Assembly: GCA_030762175.1 (NCBI GenBank)
Contig: CM060833.1
Coordinates: forward strand, 169,832,501-169,896,500
Direction: 5' to 3'
Source of the DNA: Metallyticus violacea
Lineage: Eukaryota > Arthropoda > Insecta > Mantodea > Metallyticidae
Length of the DNA stretch: 64,000 bases
The translations under genes were made by a program, and so were the position numbers. The notes under the pieces were generated by a model. The model was not told where the DNA came from, did not search any database, and saw nothing but the letters and a program-made list of their open reading frames with translations. Of this stretch, positions 23,265 through 34,271 are shown piece by piece (position 1 is the stretch's first letter; every line of letters starts with the position of its first letter).

Positions 23265-24000
23265 TTAGTTTATAAATGGAAGAGAAAGAATGAGGAAAAG
23301 AAATGGTAAAAATAAATTAATGCCAGTTAATGTTATATAACACAAGGACAGATTCCCTGGAACTGCTTCTTTAACTTCCAAAGAGTTTAGACATTGTACA
23401 CTTTGGAATAACTGTTTCACCATAGGCAATCCAGTGGTCAAAATAATTCCTTCAGATTCCCAAATAAACGTGACCATGACTTTATAGCTGAGGGTATTCT
23501 CTAGAATTTTTTTTCCAAGCAAAAGTTTTTATAATGTTAATCAATGGATTTCCTTTTGATCTCAGGCTCAAAGTGATGAATTCATGTTTCATCTTCTGTT
23601 ACAATGCTGCACAAGAATTACCATCTTTTATTTTCATAACAAGCAAGCAATTGTAAGCATTTCCTGTTCTTTAAGATTATTAGGTAGTTAGATTTCCAGG
23701 TACCCATTGAATATTCTAAATGATGGATAATTGTTACAGAGATATCAAGTTGAAGATTAAATTAAACGGTTATTATTTGATGATAATAATTTGCAATAAA
23801 TATGTTGGCAGATTCCATCATTGTAATTATGGCTGCAGAGTGTAGTTGCTACCTGGAGCAAGAATAAATAATCAGTGAGACTGCCTTGACCTTCTTCCAA
23901 TAAGTCAGCTGAACAACTGACAGTGCTTTTATCCACCAACTTCTCATCATACACCTTTCTTAGACACCATTGTTTGATGATGACCTCATTTTGTGCCAAA
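23265..24000 (-). mobile_element. mariner transposase remnant
   Basis: Minus strand: K-L-V-D-K-S-T-V-S near 23930 (HTH), I-V-T-E-D-E-T then I-H-H-F-E-P-E near 23600 (first catalytic Asp region, D-E-T-W in intact copies), and K-V-M-V-T-F-I-W-E-S-E-G-I-I-L near 23460. Multiple stops and frame changes; ordered as in mariner. Confidence 0.7.
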
Positions 24001-24386
24001 AGAAATTCAATTAATTTTACTTGTAATGCATATCACTTATAACTCCCTGATGAAAGCAAAATGCATCACAGCAGAAGATAAAACCTACATGAGATAATTT
24101 GTGAATTTTCAAAGATACTACAATAAAATATGTATTTCCAAGATAATTTAGCCAAGAATAAGAGTTTGCATTTCTTATTGAATACTTCTTTTTGCAGCCG
24201 AAAATGTAGGTGATAAGTAAAGTTGGTAAGAGATTATGGTAACATTTTCAGTTTTTCCTAACAAGAGAAATGGATGCCTCCAAAAAATCAGCTAATGTTA
24301 CATTTATGTGCATGGTATATAAAATGTGAACACAGCATATTAGATATTCAGGGCTTTATTTATTTGTTTGTTTTTTGTTTATCTAG

Positions 24387-24542
24387 ATGTTTGATCGAGG
24401 GCTATGTTGTCGCCAATTACGTTACTCTGGGATGATGGAAACAATTAGAATAAGGAGAGCTGGTTATCCCATTAGACATAGCTTCACGGAATTTGTGGAA
24501 CGATATAGATTCCTTATTTCTGGAGTGCCACCTTCACATAAG
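24387..24542 (+). CDS. ck: ck exon: SH1 helix and converter start
   Basis: 52 codons from [12 protein letters not shown] to V-P-P-S-H-K, including [16 protein letters not shown], the SH1 helix and converter entry. Acceptor atctag ends at 24386; donor gtagat starts at 24543. The C-C pair differs from the SH2/SH1 spacing of muscle myosin but matches class VII. Phase 0 at both ends. Confidence 0.94.
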
Positions 24543-24859
24543 GTAGATAAATGAAAATGCTTGCACATATGTACATATAAACATTTTTCTAAAAGGAAAA
24601 GTTTGATTGTATATTTATTGCTGATTCTGATTTTACAAATATATTTCATTCCTGCCGTTTATTGTTCACTTTAAAGTACTAATTAATCTATCATAGCATT
24701 ATGTATGTATATTCTCCCCCTTGTATCAATACACACATACACCAACCATACTTTATGCAGAAGTAGCTGCACACACTACTTATGATATTTCCTTTACATT
24801 TACCTCTTTTTCCAGCTTCTCAAAAAGGTATAATTTAAAAATTGCAATTACTTGCATGT

Positions 24860-24955
24860 CAACAGATAATGTGGGCAAAGCCTTGTGAAACATGTTTTGA
24901 GTAGTTCAATTGTAAGTGAAGCACAAGAGTACAAAATCAACTCACTAGTGTAATC
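24860..24955 (+). mobile_element. PLE family 4 end fragment
   Basis: Contains gccttgtgaaacatgtt and gtaagtgaagcacaagagta followed by caactcactagtgtaat, parallel to the right half of the element at 16311-16534. No TSD found. Confidence 0.5.
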
Positions 24956-24999
24956 TAGAATACATGATTGCTTTACTGTAGTTTTCCTTACTTGAATTT

Positions 25000-25580
25000 G
25001 ATTTTTAAATTTACCATTCAGGCAAATGTTTCCTATCGAGAAATGGACCCAAGTTTATCAACTGATGAGTAGACCATGTGAGGGACTCATATAGTTAAGG
25101 TTCTTCATAAAAAGGTAGAATAAATCATGAACAATAGGGACCACTCAGCTGTTTTGTTGTGCTCTGTAATGTGCACGTTATTCATACATTTTTACCAGAT
25201 GTGGTATTATGAAATTCATGGATTCTCTTTACTGCAAAGAACTCACAAGCAGTTTGTATCACAGCAATTGCTGAAGAAAGACCTCACATCTGACAACTAT
25301 CATAAAGACAATTGACAACAATACTTATGTGTTATTCAGTTGTTCAAGAAGTAAAGTCCTTGTCATTGTTTCTGGAAAAAGGTTTGTGTTTTTAATAAAA
25401 AAATTACTGCAGTATGTTTAAAAACAAATTGAAGAAATATTTTGGTAATTTACTAATATTACTTTGAACTATGTACCATGTTACTATTTAATTATCTAAT
25501 TGACAGAACAGAAAATAAGTGCATCATAAGGATATGTGTATTATAAAAAGAATTTCATTACAAAATAACTAATTGGTCTT
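25000..25580. other. Intron, nothing recognised
   Basis: Short open frame at 25127-25315 has no family similarity. The rest is AT-rich with a ccttacag acceptor at its end. Confidence 0.5.
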
Positions 25581-25592
25581 CTGTCCTTACAG

Positions 25593-25783
25593 ACTGATTG
25601 CCGTGTTGCCACAGCAAAGATTTGCGCAGCTGTTTTAGGAAGATCAGATTATCAGCTAGGCCACACCAAAGTGTTTCTCAAAGATGCACATGATCTATTC
25701 CTAGAACAGGAAAGAGACCGTGTTCTTACCCGTAAAATAATTATACTGCAACGGTCAATTCGTGGATGGGTTTACAGAAGAAG
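25593..25783 (+). CDS. ck: ck exon: converter end and first IQ motif
   Basis: Reads [12 protein letters not shown], then LGHTKVFLK (end of converter) and, after L-E-Q-E-R-D-R-V-L, the first IQ-type repeat [13 protein letters not shown]. Acceptor ccttacag ends at 25592; donor gtaagg starts at 25784. It ends with AG of an arginine completed by the next exon, 6.65 kb downstream across the PLE nest. Confidence 0.95.
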
Positions 25784-26193
25784 GTAAGGACCAGTAGGGG
25801 GGGAAAGACAGCTAGATTAAGAATACTTAAAAATTCCACTCAGTTAATAATTTATTAATACTTACAAATGAATAGATAAAAGTGTCTTTCTGCTGACACA
25901 AGAAAGATGTGGCTCTGTCCCCATCCTGTCCTGTCTGCTCCTAGTTCCTTACTGACACTATAACAACACTGCAATGTTACTTTCTCCTACAGAACAACAG
26001 TGTCTGTTCAGACAACTTCTTGTCGCCAGGCACTTCTCCTTTGCCTCTCCCTCCTTACTTTTTCAAAACATCAGGAACTTCCTTATTGCATATGCATCGC
26101 TACAACATAGCACTTCCTATAATTGATATTATTGTATGATTTAGTTAAACTACACACTTTGAATGCTTCACTTATTTTTGTCATAATATGAAA

Positions 26194-26234
26194 AACTGGC
26201 TTCAATAACATTTGGTTCTCATCATCAGCCAGGC
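26194..26234 (-). ncRNA. Hammerhead-like motif at 3' end of PLE C
   Basis: Minus strand: GGCUGAUGA, U, GAGAACCAAAUGUUAUU helix, then GAAGCCAG. GAAAC has become GAAGC and helix II is partly broken, so this copy is probably dead. Confidence 0.45.
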
Positions 26235-26240
26235 TAAAAT

Positions 26241-26760
26241 TCAACTGTTGAATAATTTGTTAAAGCTGTGGGAATGTGTATTCTGCTCTAATGGCAGTGT
26301 GGTAAACTTGTAGTTTATGTTTTCATCCCTGGCAGTGCCGAAGAAGTTCATTACACTGTCTTTGTATTTGTAGATGTAGATTTTCTCCCAAATTGCTAGT
26401 TCTGTAGGTCCTTGTACTGATTTTAATAATTTTGCTTTATTCACTATGTCGTGATTTTCTGTCCAAAAATGATATACTACTATTGATTTCTCTATTTCTT
26501 ATACGTATGTTCCTTTAACCATGTGCCCATGTTTCTCTTTGTTTTTCCAATATAAATTTTTTCACATTCTGCACAATTTATTTTGTAAATACCTGATTTT
26601 TCTCTTGTGGAATACTGTCATTAACATTGTCTATCAGTAGGTTTTTAACATTAAAACTGATAGTGCCAAACTGATATTAAAACCTTTAAGAATATTCTGA
26701 AATTTTTTTGTAGCCCATGGATGATATGTGAATTTTTTAAAAATTAACTTTTCTTTTCTT
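26241..26760 (-). pseudogene. PLE C endonuclease end, interrupted
   Basis: Minus strand: F-K-K-F-T-Y-H-P at 26740-26715, remnants of a G-I-Y...C-A-E-C and I-G-K-T-K endonuclease near 26600-26530, and A-K-L-L-K-S-V-Q-G-P-T-E-L-A-I-W-E-K-I-Y at 26440-26370. Its reading continues across PLE B into 29073: S-A-R-K-E-K joins the two sides through the 12 bp target duplication. Confidence 0.75.
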
Positions 26761-26813
26761 ATAACAATGTATACAGTTTTTTTCACACTAACTCCATTCA
26801 CTTACATAAATTT

Positions 26814-26853
26814 GGAACATATGTTTCGGGAGCGATCCCTCCCATCTTCAGCC
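26814..26853 (-). ncRNA. Hammerhead-like ribozyme in inverted arm of PLE B
   Basis: Minus-strand copy of the family 1 motif with intact core (CUGAAGA, U, GGGAG/CUCCC, GAAACAUAUGU). Confidence 0.6.
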
Positions 26854-27410
26854 TGTTGACAAACTGTTGTTAAATGTGGCGGTTGGGTCTCTTGATGTTC
26901 TTGTGGTGGCATCTGTTGGTATTATTAGGAATTTGCTGAGTTCATCCAATGGAGGGATATCGAAATTCATCAAATTATCCTTATTTTTTGTAATGAAAAT
27001 GTTTTCCCAAGTGGAAAGTTCTATTGCATTATGAAGTTGTTTAAGTAGTTTTATCTCTGATTTAATTTCATGATTTTTATTCCAAAAGTGCGCTGCTATT
27101 GCTGATTTATCAATTTGTTTTAAGCGAATATTTCTGAAGTGTTCTTTTTTCCGGATTCCCAAATTCCTCTTCGTTTTTCCGATGTATTTTTTGTCGCACT
27201 CTGCACATTCTATTTCATAAATACCTGACTTTTGTTCTGTTGGCATGTAGTCCTTTACTCTGCAACCTAATAAGTTCTTTATATTAAAATTGTTCTTTGG
27301 GGCTAACATAATTCCTTGTTCTTTGAATATCTTTTTGAACTTATTGTGATAAATTGGGTGGTATGTGAAACTTTTGAATTTGTACCTTTCTTTGGCACTT
27401 TTAAGAGTGA
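26848..27410 (-). pseudogene. PLE B inverted fragment: post-RT and GIY-YIG endonuclease
   Basis: Minus-strand open frame from K-S-A-K-E-R-Y-K-F-K-S-F through G-I-Y-E-I-E-C-A-E-C and Y-I-G-K-T-K to the same end as PLE A (S-L-S-T-G then TGA). Uninterrupted but lacks RT; the first residues of the long open frame come from across the joint. Confidence 0.85.
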
Positions 27411-27411
27411 A

Positions 27412-28931
27412 AAGAAAAGAAAACTCACACATAGCATCCCAGTTTTACCTAGAATGTATGCACTTCCTAAATTACACAAAAAAGACAACAGCATGAGACC
27501 TATAATCAATAATATCAATTCACCAACATACTTGTTAGCAAAAAAATTAACCGACATTTTCAAATCCTTGAAAAAATACCAAAGTTTGAGTGTCAAAAAT
27601 TCACAAGATTTGGTAGAAAAAATACAAAATTACAAAATTACAGCAGAAAATATAATGGTATCGTTTGATGTAGAAGCCTTATTCCCAAGCATACCAAAAG
27701 ATACACTTATGCTAATGTTAAAGAAATGGTTAAAATCCTTAGATCTACAGACACAAGAAATTGAAGACTTGATAAAACTTACGAACATTTGCATTGAACA
27801 AAATTACTTCATTTTCAATAAAAAATATTACCAACAAGTCTCGGGACTAGCTATGGGAAACCCATTATCTCCATTTCTAGCAGATTTTTTTATGAGTTCG
27901 TTTGAAATGCATATCACCAAAGCCTTCCCTCTAATCTTCAAAACATGGTATAGGTATGTGGATGACATATTTGCAATAATTCCGAAAAAACATACAATGG
28001 ATGCACTAAAACTTCTGAATTTGCAGCACAAATCTATAAATTTCACCATAGAGGAAGAAAGAAGGGGATATCTCGCCTTCCTAGATGTAAAAATAATAAG
28101 AAATGAAAACTATCTTACATTTGGAATTCATAGAAAGGATACTCACACAGAAAATTACATAAAAAATGACAGTTTTAACCCCATTCCACATAAATATGCA
28201 GTGTTTTACAGTTTAGCACACAGATTAGTTAACATTCCACTCACAGAAACAGAGTACAAATTGGAATACCAACAAATCATAAAGATAGGAGAAACTAATG
28301 GATACAACAAAGACACAGTAATAAAAATCATCAATAAAACCAAAAAACAAAAGGCAATAAGAGATGTTCCACTCTTAAAAGTGCTAAAGAAAGGTACAAA
28401 TTCAAAAGTTTCACATACCACCCAATTTATCACAATAAGTTCAAAAAGATATTCAAAGAACAAGGAATTATGTTAGCCCCAAAGAACAATTTTAATATTA
28501 AGAACTTATTAGGTTGCAGAGTAAAGGACTACATGCCAACAGAACAAAAGTCAGGTATGTATGAAATAGAATGTGCAGAGTGCGACAAAAAATACATTGG
28601 AAAAATGAAGAGGAATTTGGGAATCCGGAAAAAAGAACACTTCAGAAATATTCGCTTAAAACAAATTGATAAATCAGCAATAGCAGCGCACTTTTGGAAT
28701 AAAAATCATGAAATTAAATCAGAGATAAAACTACTTAAACAACTTCATAATGCAATAGAACTTTCCACTTGGGAAAACATTTTCATTACAAAAAATAAGG
28801 ATAATTTGATGAATTTCGATATCCCTCCATTGGATGAACTCAGCAAATTCCTAATAATACCAACAGATGCCACCACAAGAACATCAAGAGACCCAACCGC
28901 CACATTTAACGACAGTTTGTCAACAGGCTGA
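27412..28931 (+). pseudogene. PLE B reverse transcriptase-endonuclease ORF, one frameshift
   Basis: Sense body starts within E-K-R-K-L-T-H-S-I and runs open through motif A (F-D-V-E-A-L-F-P-S-I), motif B (A-M-G-N-P-L-S-P), YVDD (27956-27967) and L-A-F-L-D-V-K. A one-base deletion near 28368 shifts the frame at R-D-V; the downstream frame (28376-28931) gives the GIY (here G-M-Y) and Y-I-G-K-M-K endonuclease and ends at TGA. G-I-Y to G-M-Y and T to M are further private changes. Start lost by truncation, so inactive. Confidence 0.9.
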
Positions 28932-28964
28932 AGATGGGAGGGATCGCTCCCGAAACATATGTTC
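28926..28964 (+). ncRNA. Hammerhead-like ribozyme at 3' end of PLE B ORF
   Basis: Same as PLE A: GG-CUGAAGA, U, GGGAG-GGAUCG-CUCCC, GAAACAUAUGU, UCC. The stop codon TGA overlaps the CUGA box. Sense to ck. Confidence 0.65.
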
Positions 28965-29072
28965 CAAATTTATGTAAGTGAATGGAGTTAGTGTGAAAAA
29001 AACTGTATACATTGTTATATATATACCACTCCATTGTCAACAGCTTCGTAAGTACACTTATTTTCTTTTCTT

Positions 29073-30136
29073 GCTGAAAGTGTTTTGGTTTCTTTAATAC
29101 ATTTTTGTCTCATGAATTTCTGCAACTTTTTGTGTACTAGTTCTTTTTTAAAACCATTTTTAATCACTGTTTCTTCTTGTTTGTATTCATTAAAATATTC
29201 CTCTTTGCTAATTTGTAGGTTAACTAGCCAATGTGTTAAACTGTTGACAAGTGCATGTTTGTGCACTGTGGGGTTAAAACTGTCAGCTTTGATGTGATTA
29301 TCTGCATGTGTATTCTTTCTGTATGTTCCAAATTCCAGATTTCCTTCACATTTCATTATTTTAGTATCCAATAATGGTAACACGTTATCTGTTACTGTTT
29401 CATATGTAAATGATATGTTTCTATCTTGTATATTCAAAAGTTTTAAGGCATTGTCAATGAGCTTTTTGTTAACTATGGCAAATATATCATCTACATATCT
29501 GTACCATAATTTAAATATGTGTGAAACAGCTGTGTTGATGTAAGTTTAAAGTCTGCTCATGAAGAGGTTAGCTAGAAATGGAGATAAGGGACTGCCCATT
29601 GTTAAGTCCTGCTTATTGTTTATAAAATTTTCCTTTGAAAGTAAAATAGGCTTAGTTTATGCAAATTTCTGAGTTTGATGTATTCTTTTATATGTGTATC
29701 ATTAATTCCACTTGTTTTAAGCCAATCATGTAGATAAATTAGGAGTTTTTCTTTTGGTATGCTTGGAAACAGTAATTCTATGTCGAAAGATATTAGAGTG
29801 TCAGAGGGATGTAATTTTATGACCTTGATTTTTTCTATTAACTGACATGAATTGTTTATACTCCTGCTTTGAAATTTAAGTAATGTTTTGAATCTATTAG
29901 TTAGCCATTTTGCCAAATAGTATGAAGGAGTATTGATATTGTTAATGATGAGACGCATACCATTTCCAATTTTGTGAATTTTTTGTAAGCCATATATCTT
30001 AGCTATTGTAGGGTTACTCGGTTTTATTTTGTATATTGTTTCCTTTTGGGATAACTGCGCATGTTTTTATAACCTCATTGATTGAATTAATATACCTCTC
30101 CAATGGGCCTGAATAGATCTAAACATATTCTTTTTT
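29073..30136 (-). pseudogene. PLE C reverse transcriptase, decayed
   Basis: Minus strand: M-R-L-I-I-N-N-I-N-T-P-S-Y near 29950, I-S-F-D-I-E-L-L-F-P-S-I-P near 29790 (motif A), a motif B remnant near 29600, a Y-R-Y-V-D-D-I-F-A-I reading near 29500 (intact YVDD) and L-P-L-L-D-T-K-I at 29380-29360. The following F-G-T-Y-R-K-N-T-H-A-D-N segment equals the post-RT region of A and D. Several frameshifts. Confidence 0.8.
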
Positions 30137-30399
30137 TAATTGATGTCATTGTATGATTCAGTTGAACTACACAGTCTTAAAGCTTCACTTACTTTTCATA
30201 AATGTATGGAACCAGTTTCCAGAACATTTAGTTCCCATCTTCAGCCAGGCTAAAGTTCAACTAATGTTCTTGAAACCGGTTCCATACATTTATGAAAAGT
30301 AAGTGAAGCTTTAAGAGTATGTAGTCAGCTGAATCATACAATGATGTCAATTAATATGATTAGCTTCACTGTGCAAGTTCCAATTTACATTTTAATTTA
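30137..30399. mobile_element. Fold-back PLE-derived mini-element nested in PLE C
   Basis: ATATTCTTTTTT at 30125-30136 and 30400-30411 is a 12 bp TSD. The 263 bp insert is two opposed family 2 ends meeting near 30258; the RT start of PLE C resumes to its right (V-V-Y-I-K-A-N-K near 30520, minus strand). The right end is about 50 bp longer and carries CACTGTGCAAGTTCC, the reverse complement of the end box. Confidence 0.85.
30208..30250 (-). ncRNA. Hammerhead-like ribozyme core (family 2)
   Basis: Minus strand: GGCUGAAGA, U, GGGAACUAAAUGUUCUG helix, GAAACUGGUUCC. Core complete; stem III ACUGGU has one change from the ACCGGU palindrome. The opposed plus arm lacks the CUGA half. Confidence 0.55.
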
Positions 30400-30906
30400 A
30401 TATTCTTTTTTATTTAACAAATTCTGCATTCTGTTATTAATCTTCTTAATCTAATGTTACTATTCTGTTTCATTTGTTGGCTTTAATATAAACAACATCT
30501 TTATCATTTAAGGATTTTATTGTGTTCTTATTTGTCTTTTATACCGCTGTTTTCTTTTTAACCATGTCTTTAAAAACCATGTCTTTAAACCAGTTCTATA
30601 TATTATGACAAGTAAGTGAGGCATTAAGAGTGTGTAGTTCAACTAAATCATACAATAATATCAATTATATGATTGACTTCACTGTGCTAATTCAAATTTA
30701 CATTTTAATTAATAAATAGCACTTCCTGTTTACTTTGCAATAATATGCTGGGGATGATTGCGTATACAAATAGGTTCATGATGCAACCATCCCCAACAAA
30801 TTATTACTTACATTGCCCATATTGGCACAATATTTATGTTTATACAATCTGAAATATTTGACAATGCTAAGAAAAGTTCATGGCTATTCAAAACATTTGT
30901 TATAAT

Positions 30907-30995
30907 TCATTTAAGAACTTTCGAAAAATAATACATTTTTAAAAAATTCTGTTGGAACTTACATAGTGAAGCTTGTTAAATGTAAATTATAATTT
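30907..30995. mobile_element. Short PLE-end-like insertion, family 7
   Basis: ACATTTGTTATAAT at 30893-30906 and 30996-31009 is a 14 bp TSD around 89 bp. It holds ttaagaactttcgaaaaata and GTTGGAACTTACATAGTGAAGC, and a longer relative lies at 58632-58800, so it is a truncated member of the same class. Confidence 0.75.
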
Positions 30996-31119
30996 ACATT
31001 TGTTATAATGTTATTTGCTTTTTTTTTGTGATAGAGTTTATATGATGATTGCCAATTTTGATTTTGATTCTCCCTTTTTTTCACCAATGGAACTTAAAAT
31101 TGAAATAATAAATTGACAA

Positions 31120-31215
31120 AGAAATTTATGAGGGAAGGAAGTGTTCCAGACCTAAGTTTAGGGTAACTCCTGTATTTGATGAAACTTTGAAAAAAACCTA
31201 GCAGAGAACTGCCCT
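31120..31215 (-). mobile_element. SINE family 1, partial
   Basis: gttccagacctaagtttag and aaaaaaacctagcagagaac match the body of the SINE at 56417-56693. The tRNA head is missing. Confidence 0.6.
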
Positions 31216-31230
31216 ACAAACTGTAGACCT

Positions 31231-31455
31231 TCTATAAGTAGTTTTGAATAGCGGAAATTTTCACAGTGAAATATAGTATAATATAACAAACTATTATTGA
31301 GAAAATCACTCAAATTTCACTAATTTTGTTCTACTTACTTGAACTCTGGGTGGAACCATGCTGAAGATGAAGGCAACAGCCTTTGAAACATGTCCAAGTA
31401 AGTAGAACAAAGTTAGTGAAATTTGAATTATTTCCTCAATAACAATTTGTTATAT
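31231..31455. mobile_element. Fold-back PLE-derived mini-element, family 6
   Basis: TGTAGACCT at 31222-31230 and 31456-31464 is a 9 bp TSD. Arms near 31285-31345 and 31395-31455 are inverted repeats (actaattttgttctacttac against gtaagtagaacaaagttagt). The left end is longer and carries TTTTCACAGTGAAAT. A 71 bp truncated relative lies at 38118-38188. Confidence 0.8.
31356..31396 (+). ncRNA. Hammerhead-like ribozyme core (family 6)
   Basis: CAUG-CUGAAGA, extra U, GAAGGC-AACA-GCCUUU (six pairs with an outer G-U), GAAACAUGUC. Stem III is the perfect palindrome ACAUGU and the cleavage triplet is GUC, the classical hammerhead site. All core bases are present. Sense to ck. Confidence 0.65.
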
Positions 31456-31672
31456 TGTAGACCTGTTCATAATTCTGTGCCTTAGTGATGTTGGCTACCT
31501 ATATTTGTGCAGATTTTAATGAAGCATATCCTGCTATTCACTGGGGGGCATTATGAATAAAAATGAGGATCAAATGAGATAAACAGTCCATTTATTATTG
31601 TGTAAAAGTGCTGTGCAAACAAACTTTGTATGAGTGCAGAGTCAACTAGGATAAAGTAACTGTTTAAATAGC

Positions 31673-31801
31673 AGAGAGATAAGAATAAGAAAACTAAAGA
31701 AAACTAAAAGAAATTATATTCTGTGTTAAATTTCCACAGAATATAATTTCTTTTAGTTTTCTTCAGTTTTCTTATTCTTATCTCTTATTGTTAAATTTCC
31801 A
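31673..31801. repeat. 52 bp inverted duplication with 13 bp direct repeat
   Basis: 31675-31725 returns inverted at 31736-31786 with one mismatch. TGTTAAATTTCCA stands at 31724-31736 and 31789-31801, flanking the right arm, as if an inverted copy of the left arm had been inserted with a target duplication. No coding or ribozyme motif. Confidence 0.75.
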
Positions 31802-32434
31802 AATATAATCATAATTGACTTCTGTAAACTAGACAAAATTTTACTTATAACCTAAGGGCTAACTTTGAACCTTGGTGATAAATATTAATTATTGTCATGG
31901 GGTTAAGCAGATAAATTGCATTTATAAATAAAAAGCTAGAGAATCACTGTCTTTTATTCCAAATTACACCATAAAAGTTTTTGGGCAAGAAAACTTAGTG
32001 CTTTTCAGAGCAGTATATGTTATAAAGTATGTTAAGGATAATTCACCGAAACATTCAGTATAGGTTTATCAAATAAAATTGACAGTGTTAATGTAATGCT
32101 TCATGACAGTAAATAAAATGTAGATGACTTTAGGGTTATCATGTAATTGAACTGTATAGAAAAAATTTATTCTCTAGGCATGGAAAATGTCTTATAATAG
32201 CAACAACAGCTTTCTAAATGTACCGTTTTAAAATCTCAGTATTCCAAACATCTCAGGTGACATAAAAAGTAAAATGGGAACTTAATCACTGTGACAGTTA
32301 TTGCTTAACTTTAGTGTTAACTTGATATTTCCTCTTGCTCACTTGATTGCTGAAATCAGCTTCAGAAGGGATATGTTGTGAACATGCATATTTATTTGAT
32401 ATCACTGCTAATTAGGTTTATTTTATTTTCACAG
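31802..32434. other. Intron, nothing recognised
   Basis: AT-rich sequence up to the ttttcacag acceptor of the next ck exon. Confidence 0.5.
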
Positions 32435-32609
32435 ATTTTTACGAATGAAAGCTGCAGCAGTGATCATACAAAAATATTGGCAAGGCTATGCTCAACGACA
32501 ACGATACCAGAGAATGAGAGTCGGTTATATGCGGCTACAAGCATTGATTCGGTCAAGGGTACTGTCACATCGTTTCCGTCATTTAAGAGGACACATTGTT
32601 GGTTTGCAG
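32435..32609 (+). CDS. ck: ck exon: IQ motifs 2-4 of the lever arm
   Basis: Starts with A closing the split arginine, then [12 protein letters not shown]. Successive light-chain sites are visible as [18 protein letters not shown] and the L-R-G-H-I-V-G-L-Q end. Acceptor ttcacag ends at 32434; donor gttagt (weaker than gtaagt) starts at 32610. These repeats bind calmodulin-type light chains in the family. Mariner debris begins about 210 bp downstream. Confidence 0.94.
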
Positions 32610-32819
32610 GTTAGTTTAAAATATTTTAAAGAAACACAAAAACCAATTAGATATCAGAAAAATATATTCATGAGAAAGTAATATTTAACTAGAAGAAAAA
32701 TTATATTTGGTACTGAGAAATGTCTAAGCATATAATAAAAATGGTGTTCAATGTAAATGTTTTCCTATGTTGTATTATTTTAATTTTATAACTTACACAT
32801 GAAAACTGTATATGAATGG

Positions 32820-33845
32820 ATAGGTGCATTCTTCAATAATCTCCATGAACATTAAGGCATTTGCCCCAATTTTGCATCAGCTTATCAAACCCCTTTATGA
32901 AAAATACCAGTCTCAGGCCTTACAAACCTGTTCTTATGGTGTTCTTGACCTCTGCATCTGTTTCTTCCTTCATTGTTGGGAAAGGATGAAATTTTCTCAG
33001 CCCTAATTGGGGCTGTAAGGTGGGTGCAGCAGTGGTTTCCACTCATTCTGCAAGTTTGTTTTGTATTTATGCATCCAAGTGGAATGGTGGTTGTCGTCGT
33101 GCAGGATGATGCCAGCTGATAATATGCCATGGCCCTTGTGTTGAATTGCTGATTTCAGTCTCTCCAAATCAAACAATATTGGGAGGCCATAATCATGTGT
33201 CCTCATTCCAGAAAGTCAATGAGAGGGATACCTCTTGCTTCCTAGAAGATGGCCACAAGCACCCTTTTTGCCAACTGTCTTGAATTTCTTTCCCACACAG
33301 GAACCAGATGATTCCTTCCATCAATGTTCTCTCCTATTTAATAGTGAAGTATGAAAGAAGCTCTCATCCCATGTCGCAATGTGCACGTCCATCATTGTGG
33401 TACTTCATTAGTCCCTCAATGATACAGTTCATTCTCATTTAACAATGGTCAGATATAAGTAGACAAGGAACTCAACAGGCACGCACTTTATAGTATCTCC
33501 AGTTGTTGTGAACTTTTCCAATGACATTTTCAACATTTATGCTACCTCATTAACCTTAATTCATCTTTTTTCCTGAATCAGTGCATCCACTTTGGCCCTG
33601 TTGTCATCCATAGTGGCAGTTGAGGAACAGAGGAATCAAAATGTTTTATGACCCCATTGCTTTTGGTTTGGGAATGCCACCTCATACAGCTGTTCAGCCT
33701 CATGTCCATTGCCATTTTCCCAGTCATACATAAAATTCATATCTGTCTGCTCATGATAGAAGTATCCTCCTATAGTTAGTAGCTCAAATGTAGCTGAATT
33801 GCAGCACATACATAAGAAATTGTTTGACTCCAAATGTACAAATAA
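32820..33845 (-). mobile_element. mariner-like transposase with N-terminal HTH, decayed
   Basis: Minus strand in order: an N-terminal segment with N-G-N-G-H-E-A-E-Q-L-Y and F-P-N-Q-K-Q-W-G-H-K-T-F (33760-33640; resembles the DUF4817-type HTH), a middle part with D-E-S-F-F, I-I-L-H-D-D-N (second catalytic region near 33100), P-P-Y-S-P-N near 33010, and a C-terminal F-H-x-F-P region. Stops and shifts throughout. Inserted about 210 bp after a ck exon. Confidence 0.75.
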
Positions 33846-34270
33846 TAAATGTAAACAAGTCTGCAGGGCAGCAAATCACAATCTATTCAGCATTGATAAT
33901 ATCATTAGATATCTGAAAAAGCTAATTATTATTTTAACATACTTAACATATTTATTTTGACTTTTTAATAAACAAAGAAGTTATATTTAAGTTGTTTGAT
34001 CTTGCCTTAAAAAGCATTGAAAGTTTCTTTCAATAATAACTCATAAACTAAGGAACTCATCTCCAAAGATTATTTTTGTTACACTTTGTGTGTATTTTTT
34101 TAAGTACAAAATAAAAGAAAACTAAAAATTACAATATGTATACCCTCAACATAGGAATTAATGAGATTGTTTTTGATCCACATTAAGGAAAACAATAAAT
34201 AATCATTCAATAGAAAATTCAGTTAATAAATTATATAATAAATGGTGAATGGAAATAAAATCAATATAAA
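33846..34270. other. Intron, nothing recognised
   Basis: AT-rich sequence with no feature I can support. Confidence 0.5.
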
Positions 34271-34271
34271 A

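Larger units (their letters stand above)
26761..29060 (+). mobile_element. Penelope-like retroelement B nested in PLE C
   Basis: TTTTCTTTTCTT at 26749-26760 and 29061-29072 is a 12 bp TSD, and removing 26761-29060 restores the older element's frame. Layout equals PLE A: inverted 3' part 26761-27410 (minus), joint near 27411, sense body 27412-28931, ribozyme and 3' end. A and B are very similar in sequence but have different joints, so each is a separate insertion. Confidence 0.9.
26119..30715 (-). mobile_element. Penelope-like retroelement C (older, family 2), hosting two later insertions
   Basis: ATAGCACTTCCT occurs at 26107-26118 and 30716-30727, a 12 bp TSD, so everything between entered as one element plus later additions. 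Removing PLE B (26761-29060) and the 263 bp fold-back (30137-30399), about 2.0 kb remain. The body is minus strand: RT start at about 30560-30410, RT core 30120-29460, post-RT 29440-29073, then 26760-26230 endonuclease end. The right margin (30580-30705) repeats the 3' end in opposite orientation, as in PLE A. Many stops show age. Confidence 0.85.

Noticed and set aside
27303..27596. Membrane-like frames antisense to PLE B
   Set aside because: Antisense readings of the RT start; the same happens at 9272-9544.
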